From NCBI GenBank assembly GCA_030248195.1, contig JASAND010017888.1:1-64000 (forward strand): a stretch of DNA of 64,000 bases. The letters are read 5' to 3'. This stretch comes from Trissonchulus latispiculum. Taxonomy: Eukaryota; Nematoda; Enoplea; Enoplida; Ironidae. A program made the translations under genes and the position numbers. How positions within the stretch are numbered: the first letter of the stretch is position 1; the number at the start of each line of letters is the position of its first letter. Under the pieces are notes generated by a model. The model searched no databases. It saw nothing but the letters and a program-made list of their open reading frames with translations, and had not been told where the DNA came from. Shown here piece after piece: positions 12,001-24,000 of the stretch.

Positions 12001-15000
12001 AAAGAAAGTTGACATGGCCGATGCAGGCATCTACACGGTCATAGTTGGTTCAGAGGAAACTTCGACAACTCTTACAATTCATGATAAAGGTAAAATGTTA
12101 GCAACCGTTTCATAGGCAGTATTAAACTTTGTCAAGCCCACATGCTGAGAACTAGAGATTTTAGAACTCAGAAGATTTAGAATTTATATGCGCACGCAGT
12201 TCTGGTCTTAGTAAAAATCCAAACTCTCACATTTAGGGATCCCAGAGCTGTTTTGTTTTGCACTGAAATATCAAAATACAAACACCATTTCCGCCCTTTC
12301 AGCTTGAAGAATTACAGAATTACTTTTAAAGTTGTTCGTGACTGTACAGGGATATCGTTTTTAGAGTCGACAACAACAGCCGAGAAAAAGAATATAGTCG
12401 AATGCCTGCCGGCTACAACAACAGCCGAAACAGACACAGAAGTTTCACTTCAATGCAAGATCCAGCCAGGCCAGTCTGCAACTTGGTTAAAGGATGGAAA
12501 GGCTGTGGCCTCTGACAGACTACATGTCACGACAACCAAAGACGGGATCACAACCTATAAGCTAAAGAAAGTAGACATGAAGGACGCCGGAATCTACACT
12601 GTCAGGGTTGGTTCGGAGGAATCTACTACATCTCTTATTGTTAAAGGTACATGACAGTACATACAAAGAGCTATAATCAAACCACTAAACAGAATTTCTC
12701 TTTCGCGTACGATACATAGAAACTGCAAGTAAACACCGTTGAAATAATGAAAACTGTGCTGTCTCATACCTAAGGCCATTTCGTGCAGCTCGTGCACGCA
12801 CCACTTGAACACTTAGTGAATGGCTCCGTTTATGCTCATTTTAAAACGTTTCTATCCAGCAATGCTCTCATTGTATGCCCACAAATTCTGCTGAGTTTTC
12901 CATCGAATCTCAAACATGAGTACCAATTCCACTGTGGGTGTCGCCCTAGGTTCAGTTATAAAACCAACCTTTCTGGTAATTACATTTGCACGTTGCTAAT
13001 ATTTGCAGAGGCGCCAGCACTTTCCGAGAAAAAGAAAATTATCAAATCCCTGCAGGCAAAAACAGAAGCTGAGATAGGAGAAGAAGTCCTGCTTGAGTGC
13101 AAATTCACACCTGGAGCGTTGGCTACATGGTTAAAAGACGGAAAACCAGTTGTCTCTGACCGACTTCATGTCACGACAACAAAAGACGGGACTACAACTT
13201 ACAAGCTAAAGAAAGTTGACATGGCCGATGCAGGCATCTACACGGTCATAGTTGGTTCAGAGGAAACTTCGACAACTCTTACAATTCATGATAAAGGTAA
13301 AATGTTAGCAACCGTTTCATAGGCAGTATTAAACTTTGTCAAGCCCACATGCTGAAAAATTAGAGATTTTAGAACTCAGAAGATTTAGAATTTATATGCG
13401 CACGCAGTTCTGGTCTCAGTAAAAATCCAAACTCTCACATTCAGTGATCCCAGAGCTGTTTTGTTTTGCACTGAAATATCAAAATACAAACACCATTTCC
13501 GCCCTTTCAGCTTGAAGAATTACAGATTTAATTTTAAAGTTGTTTGTGACTGTACAGTGATATCGTTTTTAGAGGCGACAACAACAGCCGAGAAAAAGAA
13601 TATAATCGAATACCTGCCGGCTACAACAACAGCCGAAACAGACACAGAAGTTTTACTTCAATGCAAGATCCAGCCAGGCCAGTCAGCAACTTGGTTAAAG
13701 GATGGAAAGGCTGTGGCCTCTGACAGACTACATGTCACAACAACCAAAGACGGGATCACAACCTATAAGCTAAAGAAAGTAGACATGAAGGACGCCGGAA
13801 TCTACACTGTCAGAGTTGGTTCGGAGGAATCTACTACATCTCTTATTGTAAAAGGTATATGACAGTACATACCAAGAGCTATAATCAAACCACTGAACAG
13901 AATTTCTCTTTCGCGTACGATACATAGAAACTGCAAGTACACACCGTTGAAATAATGAAAATTGTGCTGTTTCATACCTAAGGCAATTTCGTGCAGCTCG
14001 TGCACGCACCACTTGAACACTTAGTGAATGGCTCCGTTTATGCTCATTTTAAAACGTTTCTGTCCAGCAATGCTCTCATTGTATGCCCACAAATTCTGCT
14101 GAATTTTCCATCGAATCTCAAGCATGAGTACCAATTCCACTGTGGGTGTCTCCCCAGGTTCAGTTATAAAACCAACCTTTCTGGTAATTACATTTGCACG
14201 TTGCTAATATTTGCAGAGGCGCCAGCACTTTCCGAGAAAAAGAAAATTATCAAATCCCTGCAGGCAAAAACAGAAGCTGAGATAGGAGAAGAAGTCCTGC
14301 TTGAGTGCAAATTCACACCTGGAGCGTTGGCTACATGGTTAAAAGACGGAAAACCAGTTGTCTCTGACCGACTTCATGTCACGACAACAAAAGACGGGAC
14401 TACAACTTACAAGCTAAAGAAAGTTGACATGGCCGATGCAGGCATCTACACGGTCATAGTTGGTTCAGAGGAAACTTCGACAACTCTTACAATTCATGAT
14501 AAAGGTAAAATGTTAGCAACCGTTTCATATGCAGTATTAAACTTTGTCAAGCCAACATGCTGAAAAATTAGAGATTTTAGAACTCAGAAGATTTAGAGTT
14601 TATATGCGCACGCTGTTCTGGTCTCAGTAAAAGTCCAAACTCTCACATTTAGGGATCCCAGAGCTGTTTTGCTTTGCACTGACACATCAAAATACAAACC
14701 CCATTTCCGCCCTTTCAGCTAGAAGAATTACAGAATTAATTTCAAAGTTGTTGGTGACAGTACAGTGATATTGTTTTTAGAGGCAACAACAACAGCCGAG
14801 AAAAAGAAAAGGAAAAATAAAAAAAAAAAAGAAAAAAACAAAAAAAATTTTCTTTAAACTGCAAGTACACACCGTTGAAATAATGAATGCTCTGCTGTCT
14901 CATTCCTAAGGCCACTTAGTGCGTCACGTGCACGCAGCACTTGAACACTTAGTGACTTGCTCCGTTTATGCTCATTTTAAAACCTTTCTATCCAACAATG

Positions 15001-18000
15001 CTCACATTGTATACCCACAAATTTTGTTGAATTTTCCTTCGGGTCGCAAGCATTCCTCTGTAACTAATAGTTGTAATTATCATTGTGAGAGCAGCAAAAT
15101 TTGTGTGTTTTGCAACTCTGAAACTGAAACATTTTGAAAACTCTGCAGCCTAATTGAAAATTCTAGTTCTCAAGATCATAAGCTTATGACAAATCATTTC
15201 GAACGATGCCTATTTTTCATGGTCAACGGTCGTTTTCCTCAATTCTTGGTACAGAAATCAACATTTTTATTAAATTTGTTGATATTGTTGCCAATAGCAC
15301 GAAACGACAATAAAACCATATAGAATTTCAGAATATCTATTCGCATATTATTGTTGATGACGTTTGTGTTAAGGGTTGCAATCAAGTACACCCAGATGAT
15401 TACAAATATTATGTAGGGGTATGGCGATGTAAATTGTAAAATAGTGATTTTCAATTTTTTCAAGATACGGCAAGTTTTAAATCAATCGAAACATCTCATT
15501 GTGGGAAACATTTTTCTTCGTGAACCATAGTCCGTAAACGCGCCATATTGAAATTTTCGGCGGTTTAACGTTTGTCATGGTCAGGGCCTTCCAGCGACGG
15601 TGCTATCCCTTATAATCAGTAAATGAAGTTCTCAAGTCGACTTCCCCTATTAAAAACTAGCATGAACTGTCATTTGTTTATACCAGGTATGAAAGATGTA
15701 ATCGAATGTAGCTTAATAACCATGCTTGTTTGGGTGCAAATTATTTTTGTTGCGGCTCCGTCGCTTCACACGCATTCCAATTGCATGCAATTAGTAGTTT
15801 TTTACTCGTTATTCAAACAAAGCTACTAAAAGGTAAACTTAAGCTTTGATACATTTATGTACAGATCTTTTAGAAGCAGTTGAATTGGATACAAGTGTTA
15901 TTGAAGTCGATTCGGTCGCAGTAGGTTCCAAGGCCAGGAAGCTAGCAGTTAAGGAAGAGGCCTCCGAACACGCGGATTTGTTTATTCCAACTACAACAGC
16001 AGAAAAGACTACATTTAGCACTAGTATGGCTTTAATTTTGGTATTGTTGTTAGCTAGTTTTGATTTTGATGTGTTTAAGCTTTTCTTTGTTTTCGATTAT
16101 GTTTTACTTTCTGTGAAACAAAAGACCTGTGAAAAATTCGCTAATTTTCAGAGGCAGTGCTACCATTCATTGTGCCACTGGATAATTCTGAAGCTAACGT
16201 TGGCGATTCTATTCGGTTAAAGTGCACCTTACTCCAGCCTAATTTATCCGTAAAATGGTTCAAGGATGGTAAACCAATTAGGCTTTCACAAAAGTACAGT
16301 GTGTTGGCAGAAGGATGCCGCAGACTACTGAAGATAAAAAATTTAGAAAAACGGGATGCTGGATTGTATGTGGCTGTTTGCAATGGACATAAAACTGAAG
16401 CTGTGCTAACAGTCAAAGGTGATTTTAACTATTCGTAAGCCTACGTTATATACCTTAGGTCTTTACTTGTTTTAAAATTCTTAATTGCCTGTTTCAGCTA
16501 TCTGTCGTTATACTCTTTATGTATAGTCAAATATGTGAACATATGTAAAGTTGCGTGATAAACCTACCGACCTGAGAAATCCTGGTCCAACTTGACAAGC
16601 ACTTGGTTATGGATTAAATGTAAACAAATAATAAAGCTGAAGCAGTTCAAAACTTGTTTGAATCATTATTAGCATTGTTGCACGAGAGATACGTCCAGCT
16701 ATCCATTGTTGTTATTTCGGTTGCTTTTAACCAAGACAACATAATACGTATGAGTACTCCATCACACATTCCAAATAGTTGCTATGATATGAACAGTATT
16801 AATGTAGAGAACTTAATTATGAACTTTGTTTTGCTTACCACAGATTTATACTGCCACATAAATCAAATCCAGTTAATTATCGCTTACCAAAACATTATCA
16901 TCACTTGTCCTTAACAATGTTTATCAGAAAAACAAAGTAATAAAATCTGCAAACAAAGACGTCTTGCAAAACGAAGACGATTACACACTTGAATTCTATA
17001 GTTTATATTTCTGATTTTTCTGGTCAGTCATGAATTGATCAATTTTATCAAAGTACTCCATCATAATTTCCATGCGATGAAGAGAATCCATAAAGAATAA
17101 TCTCCAGTGATTGAGATTATTTTTAAAGGTTTGTATTCGTTTGCTAAACGACGGATAAATGCGTGCATTTATTCGTCCTTGGTTTGTCACTGTGAATGAA
17201 AATCCTGCAAACTTGTAGGATTTTCAGAGTTGCACAAATGCAATAATGTTATCGACATATTCTGATATAATAATTAACAGGTTACCATAAGCTTAGATTG
17301 AAATAAGCTACATTTAGGGCTTGTTTGCAATTTATTTTAGTAATATTTTTTGTCATTTCGATCCTTATCATTTTCAGACATCGTGCCCTACTTTACCAAG
17401 CCGCTGCCAACGACCACTGAAACCGTTGAAGGTGATACCTTAACGCTCAATGCGGAAGTATCGGAAGAAAGCGCAGTGGTTGAGTGGACCATTAAAGGAA
17501 GTGACGTTTCACGATTTGAGCATGTTACTGCAACATCCGATGGGCTGAAGCGAACACTCACGATTGCGGACGTTCAAAAATTGCACGAAGGAACTGTAAC
17601 CTGCAGCTTAATAGATGGCGAAACTGTTACTGAAACAACATTGGTTGTGGAAGGTAACTGGACTTAGTTTATCTGCTACCTCAATTAAGGTTATAATAAG
17701 TGCAAAGTGGCGTTTGTACTAGTGCATATATTGCATTACAAACGATGAAACTTTTCTGCAATTCTTCGTTTAGTATGTAACGACTAACGGCACACCCCCA
17801 CTTTTGACCAGTACAATTTTCCATTCTGGCGGGGCTTTAGCCTATTGATTTATTAGCACCTATATGGTCAAGATTGTATTTTATCTACCGATATAAGCAT
17901 ATCTTTATATAAACATAAACATAAGCTATATTTTGTGCATTATTAAGCATATTACAGTTTTGTCTATTGTGAGGTACAGTTACGTTTAGCATTTCGACAC

Positions 18001-21000
18001 AACTTAAGCCCATTGTTTCCCAGAAACCAAACAGTATCTTTACTTAGCTGAATACGCCTTGAAGATACACGTGATAATATATAGGATTAGCGTAGCCATC
18101 TTTTAAATACCGTATGCCGTTATGTTTGAACTTTCTTGTGTTGGCAAAATGCGACCAACTTTTTCAGCAACGTTATCGTATTCACTATGGTTTCGGGAAA
18201 GGGACAGTACGCTTATCTAATTTTGTGGAAGCTTATTATAATATCACAGAAACCACTGTGAAATAACTGGAACTACTTTTTAACTGTTTTGTTAAATTAC
18301 TGTGGCTGGAGATGTAGAATATCGGTATGACGGCAGGCGAAATCTACCTTTCGGATTGTAATTAGGCAATACTCTGTCAACAAAAGCTAGCATCTTTATT
18401 CTTACTGTAAGGATAGTAATAGTTTAATTTATACGGTGGAATGTTGGCTTCTGTGGACTTGAAACTCACACCATTTGCGTCATCTTGCTGGTCGCTTTAA
18501 GAATAATTAATAACTTGATTTTAACGAAAGCGATGAAAATCTCTCACGACTTAGAAAATAGACATGTCGTAAACGTAAACATAGCGTAGAACGAGTTGGC
18601 ATACTCCTGTTTCGACCAAGTATTGATTTTTGAGAAGGTCCACCTAGGATGATTTGATGGGCGGGGTCAAACGATAGCGAACAAAGCATAGTTTTGCCCA
18701 GATAACAGGAAGCTTGGCTAGTGGCAAACTCTTGAATTTATGTTTCTACTCTTGGTAATGCAGATATTTCCTTTTGTTCATCAGAAATTCCCAAACTTGC
18801 ATCGTGTTCTTAAAAAAGTTTATGAAAATTAAATTGCAGCGCAGTCACGTATTGCATAGATGTACCAGAAACATAATCAAGCATTCGTGCAGTTTCAATA
18901 ATGCACATTTTAATGGTGCACATAACGTTATTGAATCTACTGTTAAAAGCCAATGGCTGGACTACCTTATTTCTTGTACTGTTCATTCTTGTGTTTAGAT
19001 ATTGAGGCTACTTTTACCCTGCCATTGAAAGACGTGGAAAGCCCGGAAGACATGCCCGCAACCTTTACTGTAGAAGTGTCCAAACCAACGGCAAAAGTCA
19101 AGTGGTATAAGGATGGAGAAGAACTAGAGCCGTCAGTTAACATTAAGATCTCCGAAGTCGGAACAAGTCGGAGGCTATTGATCAGAAATGTTGAACCAAG
19201 TGACTCCGGAACCTATTCCTGCCGTACAGGCACCAGCGAAACTACGGCAACTCTTACAGTAAAAGGTAAGGATGTATAGCAGTCTTTTGTAAAGTTCATT
19301 TGTGATGGCCAGTTGACTGATGAGTAGACAGTATTGAGACACAAAGCGGAGGTCATTTGCAACAACTAAGTTTCATGAAAATTCTCAAGTTGCATGTCTC
19401 ATGTCTTGATCTCAAGCGTTTCATATTCTTTTTCTCTAACTCGAGAAAACTGGTCCAATTTGCAATGCAACTGGAGAGCTTGAAACCTTCCAAAAACCTT
19501 GAAGCCTTGAAATTCAAGTATTCGCAAACTTGAAACAGCGGAGCTTGAAATCAATAATGAAACACGCAATATCTCGCCATGCAGTGTCTTGACTTTAACT
19601 ATCCCGAGCACAATTTCCGTATTATCGAACTTGATTCAACCAGAGTTAAGCTGAGTTAGGTTAAATGCAAGTCAGTCTTCGAAAAGGACTGGATCCGTTA
19701 ATAAACCAGCTAACCAAATAAATTAAGTCATCCCTTAGCGTACACTTGATTAGACTGATTTGACTGAACTATTCTATGGCGTATTCTATTAATTTTACAG
19801 AAGGGCCTGTTTCAATCATCCGGCCTCTGCGAGAAACCTACACATTCAGAGAAGGTCAGGATGCTGTACTTACAGTGGAAATTTCAAAATCCACAAAAGA
19901 GGTAAGCCCAATAAACGGCAGGTCACGTCACATCGAAAAATCAAGATCATCAAAAGTGCTCAATTTCGTGAAAAAGATTTTGAGGCAAAGCTTAGCTTAA
20001 GCAAATCTGCGGAATCATGCTTTTGGTTTGTGAACTCATTATCTTTTGACAGAGCACAAAGCTGTCACGTTCTGGTCATCAAAATGTATCGAAGTTACAA
20101 ACTATGACAATACACATCCTTAAACCTGAGTGTTCTTCACGTAATCTAACCGCTAATGTATCGCTACCGTCGTGTCGATGAATAAACACGTGGTAGTAGG
20201 CAAAAATGACTGAAAGTAGAATTTAACTCTAAAAATGTTTTGTACATCATTATAGTACTGACTTTCCTCAATAAAATCAGAACACTGGAATAACGTCTCA
20301 GTAACATTTAAAGCTGAAATTGTAATTTTTATATTGCGCTCAGCTATTGACAGGTACTTGTATGAATCATAGCACTGTTCTCCGAAGCCTACCGTGTAGT
20401 GGGCAACAGGCGGAGAAGCAAAGTTTAGAGACAAGAATTATGAACCTTAGCAGTACATCTGTCGACAGATTTTGCAACGACGAGTAGACAGCAATCACAA
20501 TGACATCGCCACTAAGGTCTTATGCTGAGCAGGGGTGCAGGATGTTGTGCTATCCAAGTGGGACTTTGCCCAGTGACAGATGAAACTTTCAGTCCATTAG
20601 GATGGATTATGTGAACTTGTCAAGTAGATCTTGTCACGTGTAGTGCGACACTGTTACTTGGATTTCGAAATTATCTACTTTCTTCTAATGGAATCGACAT
20701 TTCTGGACAGAATCGGATTGTGGCAAATGGCACAAGCACGGAAAACCTACACGGCAGCTGCAGAACTAAAGCATGGTTATGTAATCAGAGCAATCTCTGT
20801 TTAATAATAGAATCTTGCACATCTTGATAACAATGGTAAAACCCGTAATGGTAAGCTTCAAACAAACCCAGTGGTGAGCAGCGAGCAGACCCTTGTGGTG
20901 AGCTTCTGCCACTAAAAAGCAGTGAACTTCCTTGACGAGATTCCATTATGATTATGCTAACGTTAATGCCATTATAATCAGTAAAAGTTACATGCATTCA

Positions 21001-24000
21001 GTCGTCAATGAATGTCATTTGTTGGATAGTTGTCAGTGTCATCAGCCTCTTAAATTCATAAGAATCATTAAGTCGTTACACAATGCCATTCGCTTGCTAA
21101 AGTTGCACTGGAAAACTTTTGGACTAACCCAGCAACACTCAGCTGATGGAATAAATGTAAACTATATAGCAGTTACACAACACAGCAACGTGCTTAAAAT
21201 CGGATAAAACACAGTTAACCATGTGTTTATATGGCGCTTGATCTAAAACGCATCTGATTGGCTAATTACCTAACTTGCCAAAATTATTTTCTCCGTAGTT
21301 TTGAAATTAAGACGGTCAAATAGCCAGTCAGATACATTTTAGTTCAAACGCATGTAGAGACATTGTTATCAGTGTTAATCGGGACAACCCACCGCCCATA
21401 TTGCGTAAACCTACCGAACAGTGAACAACGACAATTTCTTTACACCAGAAGTCGAAGCAAACAACATTTCATAAAGAATGAACTCTGAGTAAAACGAAAC
21501 TTACAGTTTAAGGTGCTGGTTCGGCTTCGTGTATTTTTGGGTTTTAAAAGCGCAATTATCGTTGAAATGTATTCAAATTTGCTACAATTACATCTTTTAG
21601 CCTAGAAAACATTTTAGACAAGTCGTGGCGTGAAAATATGAGTTTTGGAGAAATTTGCTTTAATCCGCCATAACTTGCAGTGTGGGTACTTTAAACGGAC
21701 GAATTCATAATCATTCGACCTATAACTTTGCTCCTGACAGTATTCTTCGATTCCTTACGGTTTAGGAGATAACAGCGAAAATTGTCCAGGTCCAAAACTG
21801 GCCATGTTTCGAAAAATCAAATATTGCAAGATTCGACAGTTTCAACAGCGCTGGTGCGTCGGTCAAGTATTGCCCATATTTGTAGTCCTAAAGCAAATGC
21901 TATGACCTACGGAAAGCGCCCTGCGGCATCTGTGCCCACGCACAGCAGCGAAAACGTGAAATTTCGAAAATCGCAACCAGATTATTTTGAACACGGATTT
22001 TTGTCAACTCATGCAACCCATTAGAAAACGGCTCTAAACAGGTTTTTTGGGACAATTGCCAAGGGCTATTTTTCATGGTCTCGCGTTTTGTCTTTCCGTT
22101 CGAGATAAATAAGCATCCGAACTTGAAAACTTAGACGAAAATCAAAGAAAATGTACGTTGTTCTCAAAATCTTGAGCTTACCTGGTCACTAAAAAATTTT
22201 AGAAAAAATAGCCCTCGAGAAGACGTTTGTTTTGAAGCTTGAACTGGTCGCTTTTCTTTAGTTTTCCCACATTTCAAGAATCATAATAATCCAATAAGGT
22301 CCCCAGCTATTTAATAGTGAAACCGAATGATGTGGCCGACGCCTAATCTGGAAGATAAAATTACTTCGAGAATGCAGTTAAACAATTTCCGATAACTAAA
22401 GTAAGGTTTACTGTATTCATTAGAAAGGGACAATTTAAGCTACATTTCGACATAAAAATGGCTACTTAACCCTAAGGAATGGATGAGTGATAAGGGTTCA
22501 AAGTTGATGTCTCCAAAAGGAATCACCACCTTAATGTAAATCGTAAGTACACTTGAATAGCTGGTAAAGCTTATTCAGTAGCCCTAAGTTGCTACAGATT
22601 ACACTAGTGAGCTGCAATAGTAGCTACGGGCTACCTCAGTGAACTGTAGTAGTAGTCTTATATACACTCACTCAGTACTAAGAACGAATGCTTTTAATAA
22701 GTCCAGCTGCAATGGGGTTTATTCACCCGTTTGCCGATATTTCAGTGACTGATTTAATCCCCTCATACTGGATTCTGTCTTGCGAAATTGGGCACTAGCC
22801 AGTTGCAGACGATATTGTCCAGCCGCTGCTGACTCTGTCTAGCCAGTTTCGACTCGTCCACACAGCAGTGTGACATTGGCTCACTGATATCCCATGGTGT
22901 GCAGGGGCACAGGATGTTGTGCTACCCATGTCTGATTTGTCCAATCAGGTTTAAAGGTGTGCAGGGTACAGGATCTTGTGCCACTCGCACTTTCAGGAGG
23001 TGCAGATCGTGATTTCTGTCTACTCGCCGTTGCAAACTCTTGTGACAGATGTACAGTTCGGACGTGTTGTTATTGGCCAACAACAAGGAGAAGTATCTAC
23101 ATAGTACGTACATACACAGTACATAGTCTACTATGGTTTTTATCATAAAGAAGCTTCCAGCTCAGGAGCGTCCCATGCATTTTTTATTTTACAAAGTGGA
23201 TGCGCATAAGAATTAATCATTAAAACGGATATCTGTTAACAACCGAGAAATTCGTACCTCTTCTTCTTCAGTTCAATTCAAGCACGAAAAGTATTCGGAA
23301 TGAAATGTCAAAATTTATCTCAGAATCAAAACTCTTTAAAACACACTACAACAAGAGCTCTTCTTCTACGCTAAATATCTTAGCAGATGAAGGAAAATCC
23401 TGAAGTCGAAGGTCATACATCTACGGTTGGGTGTGGTGCGGTAATTCAAGATTCATTCCTGCATTATCGCCCTTAACATATATAATTGGTATCTGCAACA
23501 ACTGGCTCTCACTTAGCTTAATGCCATTGTTACTTGCTACTTTTTCAGTTTGAATGGCTCAAGGATGCCATTACCATCACTCAGACTGACAGAGTGCTTT
23601 ATTCAGAGGAAGGTACCACACGCAAACTGACCATCAGTAAAACTGAGCTAACCGATGCTGGTATTTACACGGCTGTAGTCGGGGAAGATTCATCTTCTTC
23701 GTTGGTTAAAGTTATAGGTAAGCTGATAGCCTTGGGTTTTAACCCAACGTTAGCACGCCTTGCTTTGTGTAGCCCTCGCTCATCCGGTAAGCCAAATATT
23801 GTGAGGTCGTTCCCTATTTGGGACACTATATAATTTTGGAGCTAGGATTTAGTAATTTTGAAGGGCACAGGAGATGTAGTGACACATCCTACTTTTGTAC
23901 CTCCACCCATTTTGCAAATCAATAGATATTCACCATTTTAGACGACCAACAGATAAAAGTTGATGGTTTCCGTTTGTGAGTTGAGTCTTCTAGGACACAA

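Larger units (their letters stand above)
1..14504 (+). repeat. Tandem array of ~1205 bp two-Ig-exon units
   Basis: A unit of exon A (282 nt), a 362 nt intron, exon B (285 nt) and a 276 nt intron recurs at 1205 bp spacing: exon A starts at 313, 1518, 2723, 3928, 5133, 6338, 7543, 8748, 9953, 11158, 12365 and 13573. The first nine to ten units differ by only a handful of bases, including in introns. The last two differ more and have spacings of 1207-1208 bp. Exons A and B are themselves related (shared TWLKDGK, SDRLH, YKLKKVDM, DAGIYTV), so an older single-Ig duplication preceded the two-Ig amplification. Position 1 falls inside an exon B, so the array continues to the left. Copy number may be misassembled because units are nearly identical. 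Confidence 0.97.
19902..23548 (+). other. Large intron hosting transposons
   Basis: A 3.65 kb intron splitting one Ig domain just before its C-strand Trp. It contains a palindromic element at about 21210-21372 and a TTAA-flanked element at 21512-22530. A 'gcaggatgttgtgctaYcca'-like motif recurs near 20540 and 22910. Confidence 0.7.

Noticed and set aside
16996..17190. 64-codon minus-strand frame inside an intron
   Set aside because: No recognisable domain, splice structure or context; AT-rich frames of this size are expected by chance.
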